64,000 nt of DNA, taken from NCBI GenBank assembly GCA_012034655.1, contig JAAUOZ010000001.1, positions 1 to 64,000 of the forward strand, written 5' to 3'. A model generated the notes under the pieces. The model made no database searches and was not told the DNA's origin. It worked only from the letters and a program-made list of their open reading frames with translations. Positions 44,506 to 53,730 of this stretch are shown one piece after another. Both the position numbers and the translations under genes were made by a program. Source of the DNA: Leptolyngbyaceae cyanobacterium CSU_1_3 (GTDB taxonomy: Bacteria; Cyanobacteriota; Cyanobacteriia; Leptolyngbyales; Leptolyngbyaceae). Within the stretch, counting starts at the first letter, position 1; each line of letters begins with the position of its first letter.

Positions 44506-45178
44506 ACCACTGATCGGTTATGCAACTGCGGCTGATTCCCTCCCTGATTCAGGCAGCGCTCTCACCTACCTTCTGGCTGGTAATGGCGTTTTTGCCAGCG
44601 CCGCTCGTCCCGGCATCAAAGTTCTCATGCCTGTCTGTCTGAGCGATCAGCGGATCAAAGGGCTATCTCACCTGGCTCCTCATCTCACCATCACACCCCG
44701 AATTCCCAAAGAACTTTTGCTAGAAGTGTGGCGATCGAGTTGTAATGCCTGCACTGAATCCAATGCAGAAATATTATTTCATTTCCACAAACAAGACACT
44801 GAATGGAAATTACAAACACCGGAGCAAACCCAAAACACAACCAGTTGTCAACCTACAGAATCAGGCAGTTACTCTTCTCATTATCACGCTGTCGTAGAGG
44901 TCCATTCTCATGCAACCATGCCTGCATTCTTCTCCAACACAGATAATGCAGACGAAACAGGCTTCCGAATCTATGGCGTATTAGCTCGGGTGAATACAAC
45001 CAAACCAGAAATTCAAATGCGCGTCGGGCTATTTCAGCATTGCTGGAATATTCCGGCAAAAACCGTGTTTGATATTGAGTCTGACTTTTTCATGACTGAT
45101 GTTTCAGTCCTGTCTGAATGTCAGTTCTACAGTACAGACTTGCCACCTGCAAATGTGTTGGAGAACTTATGGAACTAA
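44489..45178 (+). CDS. PRTRC system protein A (JAMM/MPN metalloprotease)
   Basis: 229 residues. The JAMM zinc motif is complete: Glu137, His139 and His141 in EVHSH, then seven residues, Ser149 and Asp152 (HSHATMPAFFSNTD). The following ETGFRIYGVLARV segment is typical of PRTRC A. JAMM enzymes remove ubiquitin-like tails, so it may process the protein C gene product. ATG 44489 is within the end of protein B, and its own end overlaps the ThiF gene by 10 nt. Confidence 0.85.
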   Translation: MNETTKPLIGYATAADSLPDSGSALTYLLAGNGVFASAARPGIKVLMPVCLSDQRIKGLSHLAPHLTITPRIPKELLLEVWRSSCNACTESNAEILFHFHKQDTEWKLQTPEQTQNTTSCQPTESGSYSSHYHAVVEVHSHATMPAFFSNTDNADETGFRIYGVLARVNTTKPEIQMRVGLFQHCWNIPAKTVFDIESDFFMTDVSVLSECQFYSTDLPPANVLENLWN

Positions 45179-45987
45179 ATCTTGATCTGGCAAACGCCTC
45201 TCCTATTCTGACGATTGACTATACCGCGATCGAACTTTGGCTAGTGGGATGTGGCGGAACAGGTTCTTGGCTAGCTCCATCCATTGTTCGTTTGGGTAGA
45301 GTTCTGTCCAGTAAAGGGAAGAAGGTCAAACTCTACTTCGTTGACCCAGACCACGTTGAAGAAGCCAATGTATTACGCCAGTGTTTCTGTGATGCAGAGA
45401 TCGGGTTGAACAAAGCCAAAACATTGGCACTCCGCTATGCGATCGCCTGGAAAATGGAAGTAGGCGCGATCGCCCAACCCTTTGATCCCGATTGGGTCAC
45501 TCCTGGCTACAACACTCTTGCCCTAGTTGCTGGCTGTGTTGATAATGCCAGAGCCAGACAATCGATCGCCCAAGTATTGGAAAATAATAATCACCAAATC
45601 GTCCCTCACACATGGTATCTGGACTGTGGCAATTCTCGCCGGAGTGGACAGGTTTTATTAGGCTCCCAACTTTCCACTAAACCCGACGATTATCAGTTCA
45701 ACACGTTGGGATGCTTTCGGCTCCCTGCCCCAACCATTCAGCAACCCGACCTGTTGGTTCCACAACCAGAAGAAATGGAGAGCAATACCCTCTCCTGCGA
45801 ACAGCTTGCTCTGCTGAACAGCCAATCCCTCAGCATTAATCAGCGTGTCGCGGCTGAAGCATTTGACTATCTACTGCAACTAACCACTGGCAGGCTACGA
45901 CGGTTCGCCACCTATTTTGATTTAGAAAGTGGGAGTGGGCGATCGCTCTACACGACCCAAGCCAGTGTCATTCAAGCAATCCATTAA
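45169..45987 (+). CDS. PRTRC system ThiF family protein (E1-like)
   Basis: 272 residues from ATG 45169 (GGAG upstream); a start at 45118 adds unrelated residues. Nucleotide-binding loop LVGCGGTGSW at 25-34, the acidic strand YFVDPDHVEEANVLRQCF, and GLNKAKTLALRYA are ThiF/E1 signatures. A CGNSRRSGQVLLG segment near 155-168 could supply the catalytic Cys. It would adenylate a ubiquitin-like partner, probably protein C. Last gene of the cassette, ending 50 nt before the convergent response-regulator gene. Confidence 0.85.
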   Translation: MELNLDLANASPILTIDYTAIELWLVGCGGTGSWLAPSIVRLGRVLSSKGKKVKLYFVDPDHVEEANVLRQCFCDAEIGLNKAKTLALRYAIAWKMEVGAIAQPFDPDWVTPGYNTLALVAGCVDNARARQSIAQVLENNNHQIVPHTWYLDCGNSRRSGQVLLGSQLSTKPDDYQFNTLGCFRLPAPTIQQPDLLVPQPEEMESNTLSCEQLALLNSQSLSINQRVAAEAFDYLLQLTTGRLRRFATYFDLESGSGRSLYTTQASVIQAIH

Positions 45988-46036
45988 TCTTCCAATTAAT
46001 CATCGCCCACTGCATAGTTTCCGCTATGCAAATTTT

Positions 46037-46747
46037 TTACTCGATCAGCCCTGCTCGCATTGCCAGTACAGCAGCTTGAGTGCGATCGCTGGCACACAGT
46101 TTATTGAGGATACTACGAATATGAACTTTAACCGTACCAAGACTCATATAGAGTTGCTGAGCAATTTGGTTATTGGTGTAGCCCTGAACCATCAGTTCCA
46201 GCACCTCCAACTCTTTTTTCGTTAGAGGATCGGACTCCAGAATGGTAGCTTGCTCCGAATCCAGCGCATTGATGGTTACTGTTTGAGGTTCATTAGTGCT
46301 TGATGGTGGCGATGCAGATTGCCGAGCGTGCTTGAGGACAATACGAGCGATCGCTGGATCAATCCACGATTGTCCCTCATAAGTCATGCGGATAGCTTCG
46401 AGCAGTAATTCAAATTTGGTGTTTTTGACACAGTAAGAATCAGCCCCGGCTGCAAAAGCCGCCAGCACCATTCTTTCCTGAGTGTAGGAAGTTAACATAA
46501 TAAATCGGGTTGAAACATCTGACTCTGGAGGGAGGGCATTCCGAAACCGTTGCACAACTTCTATTCCATCCATATCTGGCAAGCCGATGTCCACGATCGC
46601 TAGATCCGGACTGGTTCTCTGAAGCAGATTCACCCCTGCCATCCCTGTTTCAGCTTCTCCCACCACTGAAATATCCTGCTGCTCATTCAGGGAACTGCGG
46701 ATGCCAGTTCGGGTCAGGCTGTGATCCTCGACAATTGCAATTCGCAT
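46037..46747 (-). CDS. NarL/LuxR-type response regulator
   Basis: 236 residues from ATG 46747. The receiver domain (1-120) carries AIVEDHS as the acidic pair, phosphorylation site in AIVDIGLPDMDG, and FIMLTSY plus CVKNT as Thr/Lys switch residues. The C-terminal LuxR HTH is LTKKELEVLELMVQGYTNNQIAQQLYMSLGTVKVHIRSILNKL. It should bind DNA as a dimer when phosphorylated. The histidine kinase at 47041-48182 is divergently transcribed across a 293-nt gap and is the likely partner. Confidence 0.9.
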   Translation of the reverse strand: MRIAIVEDHSLTRTGIRSSLNEQQDISVVGEAETGMAGVNLLQRTSPDLAIVDIGLPDMDGIEVVQRFRNALPPESDVSTRFIMLTSYTQERMVLAAFAAGADSYCVKNTKFELLLEAIRMTYEGQSWIDPAIARIVLKHARQSASPPSSTNEPQTVTINALDSEQATILESDPLTKKELEVLELMVQGYTNNQIAQQLYMSLGTVKVHIRSILNKLCASDRTQAAVLAMRAGLIE

Positions 46748-47040
46748 CGTTCCCACCCTTCACCATGCTGACTACTACTAAAGGCTGATAGATGCGAATC
46801 CCTGGATAGAACAAGTCTTTGCCTAAACGCAAAGTTTTGATAAATTCGCTAGACTGATTTCTTTACATCGCTGTTCCCTCTCCAGAATCTCGCTTCTTTT
46901 GTAGTACGTTTATATTCTTCTGGGATGAAGGCTAAGGAAGTCTGTACCCAGCAGGCTTAGAGCAGGTTACGAATCACAGGGGCATCGCCAGTTTGCCGTA
47001 AGTCTCTTAGACAACCGACAAATAAAGCGTTGGATAAAAT

Positions 47041-47331
47041 ATGCTCTCAAAACCTTTAAACCCAACCATCAGTTTTGCTTCATCTGGAGCAAAACGCATT
47101 CTGCTGGTGAATGCCATCCCTAATATCTTTCGTTCCATGCGATCGCTGCTCAGGAAACGGGGGTATCAGGTAGACAGCGCCTATAGCGGAGTAGACGCAC
47201 TGATTCAGCTTGAACAGTCTCCACCTGACTTATTACTGCTAGATACTGCCATTGCTGATATAGACGGTTACGAAGTGACCCGACGAATTCGACGGAATGC
47301 TGAACTGCCCTTTTCCCAATCATGTTGGTAG
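47041..47331 (+). CDS. Receiver domain, N-terminal part of a REC-histidine kinase
   Basis: 96-residue frame. RILLVNAIPNIFRSMRSLLRKRGYQVDSAYSGVDAL is a receiver domain, with the phosphorylatable Asp in LLLLDTAIADIDGYEV. The acidic pair normally found after the first strand (DD) is replaced by NA, so magnesium binding may be weak. After LPF the frame ends in a spurious SQSCW. The next frame continues with PIMLVADHN, the fourth strand and later elements. One missing C at 47315-47317 explains the break; the ATG at 47322 is internal. Confidence 0.65.
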   Translation: MLSKPLNPTISFASSGAKRILLVNAIPNIFRSMRSLLRKRGYQVDSAYSGVDALIQLEQSPPDLLLLDTAIADIDGYEVTRRIRRNAELPFSQSCW

Positions 47332-48182
47332 CCGATCATAATCATACCAGTGTGATTAAGGGCTTGGCCTTGGGTGCAAATGATGTCATCCGCCCTACGG
47401 TGAAAAAGGGAGAGCTATTTGCCAGAATTCAGTCGATGTTAAAACTGAAACACAGTATCGATGAGCAAATCAGAATTAATCAACAGCATGAAGACTTCAT
47501 TGCTAGCCTGACTCACGATCTACGAACCCCGCTTATTGCAGCAGATCATATGCTGCATTTACTACGTCGAGGTACTTTTGGTAAAACATTGCCCGAAATG
47601 CGGGATTCTTTAGAACAAGTTGTTCAGAGCAACCAAACTCTATTGGAAATGGTTGATACTCTGCTGGAAATCTATCAATATGAGGCAGGTTGTAAAGATC
47701 TTTACTTTTATAAGGTTGACCTCTGGGAATTAAGCCAAAGTGTTGTTAGAGAACTAACTCCTCTGGCTATGACTAAAGGCTTGGCGTTGAACCTAACCTT
47801 AGTAGGAGCCACTGACCAAACATCCTTGTGGGTGAGGGGCGATCGCTTGGAGCTTCGCCGCTTACTGACTAACTTGATCGGTAATGCCATTCGCTATACC
47901 GATGCTGGCTTAGTGGAGCTTCGCCTACAATATATGACCTGTGATTCTTCAGAAAATAGTTCTATCATCTTGGAAGTAGAAGATACAGGAATTGGTATCG
48001 CTCCAGAGGAGCAGGAGTTTCTGTTTGAGCGATTTAGACAGGGGAATCATCAACGTCGAGGAAATGGGCTGGGTCTTTATTTATCTCATCAAATCGTGGA
48101 AGCTCATCATGGAAACATCCACATTAAATCTGAGGTTGGCAAAGGAAGCTTGTTTACTATCCAAATACCAATCTTAGTTTGA
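47322..48182 (+). CDS. Histidine kinase (C-terminal part of REC-HisKA-HATPase protein)
   Basis: 286 residues. The last third of the receiver domain (MLVADHNHTSVIKGLALGANDVIRP) leads into HisKA with the phospho-accepting His in ASLTHDLRTPL, then HATPase motifs: N box LLTNLIGNAIRYT, G1 box VEDTGIGIAPEEQ, and G2 GNGLGLYLSHQIVEAHHG. No transmembrane segment, so it is a cytoplasmic sensor. With the N-terminal frame (47041-47331) the protein would be about 380 aa. Divergent from the LuxR-type regulator gene, its probable partner. Confidence 0.8.
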   Translation: MLVADHNHTSVIKGLALGANDVIRPTVKKGELFARIQSMLKLKHSIDEQIRINQQHEDFIASLTHDLRTPLIAADHMLHLLRRGTFGKTLPEMRDSLEQVVQSNQTLLEMVDTLLEIYQYEAGCKDLYFYKVDLWELSQSVVRELTPLAMTKGLALNLTLVGATDQTSLWVRGDRLELRRLLTNLIGNAIRYTDAGLVELRLQYMTCDSSENSSIILEVEDTGIGIAPEEQEFLFERFRQGNHQRRGNGLGLYLSHQIVEAHHGNIHIKSEVGKGSLFTIQIPILV

Positions 48183-48228
48183 TAGAAAAATTATTTCTAG
48201 ACCACAAGACTGCTCCAGTGTTAGAAAG

Positions 48229-51200
48229 TTATCTTAATGTTGCTCCCTCTACAGCAGTTTTAGTTCCTCCACCATGCCGAGTAACGCGAGGTCTAATTTG
48301 GATCTTCTGAGGGCGTTGGGTAAATCTTGGGTCAGTACTACGTTGTGCCCAAACCAGGGCTTCACCTGGAACCAGGGCAGAAACTTGATTCTCTGTGACA
48401 TTATCTAACGCAGAAATCGCACCTTTGAGGTGCTTGAGCCATTGCGGAGAGGTCATACGATGGAGAACCAGAAGAGATGTCAACTCAATCACAGAACGAG
48501 GTACTGAGAGCGGATCTTGGCTAGCAATTACTACACTTGTAGCTTGATGGCGCATCTCGCGGATAATCTCTACAACTTGTCCAATCAATTCTGATTCAGT
48601 GATGTATTTGTGAGCCTCGTCAAAGACCATCATTTTGTTGAAGTCTTTCCCCATATATTTTGCTTGTGAGAATGTCTTCATGATGACTACAAATAACCCA
48701 AGGGCATCCTCTTTCTCAAGCCACTCGTCACGCAAATCAACAATTATTGTTCGTCCGGGCTTTAAAAGGTTACGAAGGTTAGCTTGATCATCGATATACG
48801 GCTCAGCAAGCCCGATTCGATCTTCAGCGAGCCGTCGTGTAGCAGGAGAGAGTTCAGCTTCTTCGATCTCTTGACGAAGCCTGCCTAGTGTTAGACGATC
48901 GCGGTAGCGACGCATGATTGCAACTAGTTGTCGTACGTAAAGCGAATCATTACCAAAAGCTCCCAGAAGAAATTTCCAGCTGTCAGCTCCAAGTTCTGCT
49001 GAACTAAATTTGATCGGTTGCACTTCAATACTTGGATACTCCTGCCGACGCTGCTCTAGCTTAGCCTCCGGGACAAGAAGTATAAGATCTCGTAGCCCTG
49101 CTGGTTGAGCTTGATATTCAGATTGAAGTCTCTGAACCTCACGAGTTTTGTTATTAGGGTCAATGGCGGCAAGAAATTCTGGTTCGTAAGTATCCGATTT
49201 GTGATAGTGAAAAATGACGGTTGCCAGAGGAGTCATTAGAGTATTGATTCCGGGCATAGATTGAGCACCCATTTCAGCAACAACTCCAAGAGTGTAGGAT
49301 TTTCCAAATCCCTGCACTCCAAACAAACTAATTGTATTACATCCTGTTAGATCAACTGCTATACAAGCATTTGCGAACCGACCTAACAACCCGTACTGAG
49401 GAGTCATTTCTGTACTTCCAAGCAGAATATCGGGTCGAAAACTTGAGGTTTCTGCTTCTAAATCTGGTTGAAGTACTTCGACTTGTGAAACTATTTCTGT
49501 TATGCTTTCCTCCTCTGCTACAGGAACTACTGTAGGAATTTCAGCAGCAATGCTTTCAAGTGGTGAATCCGTAGAAGGTTCAAAGAATGTCTCATCTAAT
49601 GTTGTCTTTGATGTAACTGGGGGAGAAACATCTTCTTCTAGACCCGTTGAATTCTCAAGGCTATCAAATATATTGACGCTATTTTGGGAGCGATCGCGCT
49701 TAGGGGCATCAAAGAAACTACGGAGACTGTCTACTTCTGCATCTGAAAGAGTATTAGTAGATATGGAAGGCAAATCTGATCCACTATCAATTGACGATAT
49801 ATCTACTTCAGGCGAAGTTAGATTAGCAGCAGTTGGATTCAGCAATAGTGCTGCTGTATCGGGTCCAAAACGATGAACAGGAAAGCCAATTTCATCTTCG
49901 TCAACGTGATGACCAGATGTCTCTTGAGTGTAAACAATACCGCGAGTTCTGAAGTTAAGATGATATCCTTCTTCTAGTGACGAAATGAAGGGTTGAGCAC
50001 GGATTACTTCGTCCTGAGAAAGTAGACCGTAGCGAAGTGAACGTCCAATATAAAAGCTCAGTAGCGAGAAAAATTCTTTGCATCGAATAAGGAAATCTGC
50101 TCGTGGGTGAGATAAGAAATCAGGGTCGAAAAGTCTACGTAATCTTTGAACTGTGTTATCAGATTGCTCTCGCATTTCTGCATAAAGCTGGACACGATCG
50201 CTCGCTGCAAGCGTACTTCGCAGCTTCACTTCAACAACTGTAATATCTATAGTGCGAGTAAGAGCATCTAGTGCCACAACAAGAAGATCAGCCCGACTTC
50301 GTGAAATATTCGTATCTGTTTCTGCAAACCATTCCTGATGTGCATCTATAGGAATAATGATTCGATCATTCAGAAGTTCGGCTTGCTCTAGCAGGAGTCG
50401 AGCAAGTAATAACCCCAGAACTTCTCGTGTTGCATTTAATCCACTAAATAGCCGAAGCGCTAACTTACCGGAAATGGAACGTAAAGTCTCCAGCACAAAC
50501 TGTTCCTGCCCTACTGACAATTCAAGTCCTGCTACCCGAATTGCTGGTTGAACTAGAGCAATTAGCTCCTCAGTACAGCGTGTAGTAAGCAGTAGACGCT
50601 CTCCATCCCCACGAATAAATCCAGGTGAAAAGTCTAGAAGATATCCGGTATCAAGTTTAGTACTGGCACTATCAAAGTAATCCAGTCCTAAATTGCGATC
50701 GATGGTAAGCACTTGATCACTAATATCATGAATGGCACGAATAAGCCCCTGATCAATGCTGTCTAAACGAAGCGCAATGACTGGGCTACTGCTTATTCCA
50801 TCACCACCGGCAACCGCTGCTTGAAGCCGCTGGCTCAAGCGAATGGTTTCGACCAAAAGGCGATCGCATGCATCAGACAAGTTTGGCATATCCGCGCGCA
50901 AGCCACGAATCCAGCCATAGGATGAACCACCAGAAGTTTCCAATTGAGTTTCTGCTTCATTAACCAGTCCATGCACAAATGAACCTCGGTCAAAACGGCT
51001 GGTTTCTCCCAAGCGACCATCTACTCGAAATTGCTCCAGTAGAATTGAGACGTGAGACGTGAAATCGAAGGGGCGGCGCAAGAACTCTTCCAAAGTACTA
51101 CGAGAAATGAGTAATTTGGGTTGCAAATGGCTGAAGGAACCGATCGTGAATTCATCGTCTTCAGCAACATGGCGCTCAGGATCGAGAAGTGCATCAAGTG

Positions 51201-53730
51201 CTTCCCCTGCACGATTGATATGTTCTGGCGAGGTCAGCAGATGAACGGCATAACGCAGTTCTGGCTGATATTGACGAAGACCTTTCGGTAATCCTTGTCG
51301 AAGTTTCTCTACCTCACGCAACATTTGGGCAATACGTTCACCATCGCCTGGATTGAAAACATTTATTCGCAACTGCTCAACATAGGGATGACGTTGCAGA
51401 TAATCAAAAATTCGCTCAGCAAGCGTTTTGGGTTCCACTTCCCCCAATCGCATAGCAGTACGACGAATTCCAAGAAACGTCCGAACTTGCATTCGGATTA
51501 AGCTAATATCACTTCGATGTCCGTTCTGATCTGCTGGCAATAGCAGTGTCCAGAACGGAGTCAGCAAGTCTTGCTCGATGTAAGGACGACCTCGATGATC
51601 GAACATTACAGAAGGCAAATTAGTCGGAAGAATACTATTTTCAAGGGTTTGCAATAGATAAACGGGATCTAGCACTTCTTGAGTGCGCTGCAAAACTGCC
51701 TCGATTGTTGATTCCCGATAGCGTGCATGTTGAAGATGCCAGAGCAAGCGAAGTGGATGAGTAGGCCCAATAATCAACCCTTTTCCTGGATCAGATGCAT
51801 TAGAGTGCCAACGCAATTCTATGGTGTCAAGATGGGCAAGCAACTCAAGCCTGCCAGCTCGAGAGCGGCTATCTGGTTCTTGCAGAACTACTGCTGATAG
51901 CTGAAGAAACGCCTCAGCGTAAGCAAATATTTCCTTTTCTATTGCTAGCAAATCACAAATTTCTACAATACCAACGCACATTTCTGGCTTACTGGCTAAT
52001 CGACGTTTCTGATGTTGTTGGTTAATGCTCTGAAAAGCTGCTTCCCTTGCTACCAAGAACTTATCAAACCCAGTTAAATCGACTTGGTTATCTCTACTAC
52101 GGTTCTCTACGGCAATATCAGCAACAGTACGAGCATTGCGGAGATTCAAGTGATATCCCCGAAGGTTCTGAGGATTTTCAAGAATAGTAAGCTCTATTTT
52201 TCTAAGCAATCCTGGCATTCGGACTGTTCTTCCGGCAGCCCCTGTCGTAGATAACTCAAAAAACACCTCTGATCGAGTAGCACCAGTACCAGGAGTATCC
52301 CATTCACCAGTTAATAACTCGAGTTTTGGCGATTCTTCTTTAGTTTTGCTCTGTGTAAGCAGCGCTTTACCTCGAAGCCCAAAGTAACAATCCATCAGTG
52401 AGTTTACAAATACAGCGCGCGGTTCATCGGGTGGATCAACCACAGTGCTTCCAAACACCACTAAAAAATTTTCAGATTCATTTTCTTTGCGCTCAGTGGC
52501 TTGAGATGGGTCAATATTCATTTGTTTAGTCAGCACCGCCCCATCTGCTCCATAAGCTTCAACACGAAGAAAATAAGTTCCTTCTGCCAAGACATTGCGG
52601 AGATCTGATGCTTTGATGGTTCGGTTAACCTTGGCATTCTTTTTCGGCTTTTGAAGGCTGTTTGACTCCCACAGAAGAGTAGGCACGTCATCAGTGGGTG
52701 AAAGAATTTGAAGCCGATACGTCTTCCAGGCTTCCACATCGCTGGGTCCCGGAATTGAGCGAAAGGATACCTTCAAAGTAATATTGCTGTCGAGATCCAG
52801 TACGGGTAAGGAGATGGTCTCTGCAAATCTATCAGGAGCCTGTTTAGGCAGTGCAAGCGGATCAAGAACGATGCGAACCTCGTCTGTGTTACCACTATCC
52901 TCAAAGGGCCACTGGTTAAATGACAAATCATACCAAGAGGGTTTAAGGGCAATATCCGCCATCCACATGCTTTCAATACCAACCATGCGATCGCGCAAAT
53001 AGGAGAATAGTCGTGGTTGAATGCTTCCAGGCTGAAGTCGAAGTTGAGAAATGCGCTCTTGTAAGGGATGGCGTAATTCTTGTAACGTGCTGACCGCTTT
53101 TTCATTACGAGTCAACCATTGAACCAATTGGGCAGAGTGGGAAAATAATCCAAAATCTGGAACCAATCCCAAGACGAATAGTGCTCCTCCAGCTGCCTCT
53201 GGTGTTCCACCATTATTGAGGACAGTCAGTAAGTAGCGCGCGACCGTGTCTTCATCCCGGATTACTCGCCGCTCTCGCAGTAGCTTCAAAGCTTCAATAA
53301 CAGGTTTTCGGATTGATTCCGGCAGCTTAGCAATTAAACTGGCTACTACTTTCTCTGGAATAGCATTAAGTTGAATTTGCTGAAATGTAGCAATATCTAA
53401 AGAGTCTTCAGCAGCCGTGCGAAGTCCTGTCGGCAAAAAGACTAATAATGGACGCTCTTCACTATTACGAAGCTCAATTAGCTTCGTTGCAGAAGCCTCA
53501 TAGGGATGTACGGATTGATCATTTGTGAGCGATCGCACTACCCAACGATCATTATCCTGGAGATCTGTGCAAAGGCGATGAATTACCCTTGAGGGTAAGT
53601 CTGTAACCCGCAAACGATGAAATGTGCCTGCTTGAGATAATGCATCCTGTAATACAGGTAGACATTCGTCAGCGACTAACTCATCTAGAGCAGATGGAGC
53701 AATGGGTTGAAGTGTTAGAGATAGAGTCAT
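48229..53730 (-). CDS. mad8: Giant ATPase/nuclease-like protein (MADS MAD8-like)
   Basis: 1833 residues. A long N-terminal half (1-1100) of no recognised domain contains a helical repeat-like character. Around residues 1135-1185, RADLLVVALDALTRTIDITVVEVKLRS has the D...ExK pattern of PD-(D/E)XK nucleases. A linker of acidic low-complexity sequence (about 1290-1420) leads to a HerA/FtsK-like ATPase: Walker A GVQGFGKSYT near 1472, Walker B MMVFDEAHKYI near 1700, and an IASQDP sensor. The size, last position in the operon and ATP-binding C-terminus match MAD8 of methylation-associated defence systems. It starts in the stop of the upstream gene (4-nt overlap). Confidence 0.65.
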   Translation of the reverse strand: MTLSLTLQPIAPSALDELVADECLPVLQDALSQAGTFHRLRVTDLPSRVIHRLCTDLQDNDRWVVRSLTNDQSVHPYEASATKLIELRNSEERPLLVFLPTGLRTAAEDSLDIATFQQIQLNAIPEKVVASLIAKLPESIRKPVIEALKLLRERRVIRDEDTVARYLLTVLNNGGTPEAAGGALFVLGLVPDFGLFSHSAQLVQWLTRNEKAVSTLQELRHPLQERISQLRLQPGSIQPRLFSYLRDRMVGIESMWMADIALKPSWYDLSFNQWPFEDSGNTDEVRIVLDPLALPKQAPDRFAETISLPVLDLDSNITLKVSFRSIPGPSDVEAWKTYRLQILSPTDDVPTLLWESNSLQKPKKNAKVNRTIKASDLRNVLAEGTYFLRVEAYGADGAVLTKQMNIDPSQATERKENESENFLVVFGSTVVDPPDEPRAVFVNSLMDCYFGLRGKALLTQSKTKEESPKLELLTGEWDTPGTGATRSEVFFELSTTGAAGRTVRMPGLLRKIELTILENPQNLRGYHLNLRNARTVADIAVENRSRDNQVDLTGFDKFLVAREAAFQSINQQHQKRRLASKPEMCVGIVEICDLLAIEKEIFAYAEAFLQLSAVVLQEPDSRSRAGRLELLAHLDTIELRWHSNASDPGKGLIIGPTHPLRLLWHLQHARYRESTIEAVLQRTQEVLDPVYLLQTLENSILPTNLPSVMFDHRGRPYIEQDLLTPFWTLLLPADQNGHRSDISLIRMQVRTFLGIRRTAMRLGEVEPKTLAERIFDYLQRHPYVEQLRINVFNPGDGERIAQMLREVEKLRQGLPKGLRQYQPELRYAVHLLTSPEHINRAGEALDALLDPERHVAEDDEFTIGSFSHLQPKLLISRSTLEEFLRRPFDFTSHVSILLEQFRVDGRLGETSRFDRGSFVHGLVNEAETQLETSGGSSYGWIRGLRADMPNLSDACDRLLVETIRLSQRLQAAVAGGDGISSSPVIALRLDSIDQGLIRAIHDISDQVLTIDRNLGLDYFDSASTKLDTGYLLDFSPGFIRGDGERLLLTTRCTEELIALVQPAIRVAGLELSVGQEQFVLETLRSISGKLALRLFSGLNATREVLGLLLARLLLEQAELLNDRIIIPIDAHQEWFAETDTNISRSRADLLVVALDALTRTIDITVVEVKLRSTLAASDRVQLYAEMREQSDNTVQRLRRLFDPDFLSHPRADFLIRCKEFFSLLSFYIGRSLRYGLLSQDEVIRAQPFISSLEEGYHLNFRTRGIVYTQETSGHHVDEDEIGFPVHRFGPDTAALLLNPTAANLTSPEVDISSIDSGSDLPSISTNTLSDAEVDSLRSFFDAPKRDRSQNSVNIFDSLENSTGLEEDVSPPVTSKTTLDETFFEPSTDSPLESIAAEIPTVVPVAEEESITEIVSQVEVLQPDLEAETSSFRPDILLGSTEMTPQYGLLGRFANACIAVDLTGCNTISLFGVQGFGKSYTLGVVAEMGAQSMPGINTLMTPLATVIFHYHKSDTYEPEFLAAIDPNNKTREVQRLQSEYQAQPAGLRDLILLVPEAKLEQRRQEYPSIEVQPIKFSSAELGADSWKFLLGAFGNDSLYVRQLVAIMRRYRDRLTLGRLRQEIEEAELSPATRRLAEDRIGLAEPYIDDQANLRNLLKPGRTIIVDLRDEWLEKEDALGLFVVIMKTFSQAKYMGKDFNKMMVFDEAHKYITESELIGQVVEIIREMRHQATSVVIASQDPLSVPRSVIELTSLLVLHRMTSPQWLKHLKGAISALDNVTENQVSALVPGEALVWAQRSTDPRFTQRPQKIQIRPRVTRHGGGTKTAVEGATLR

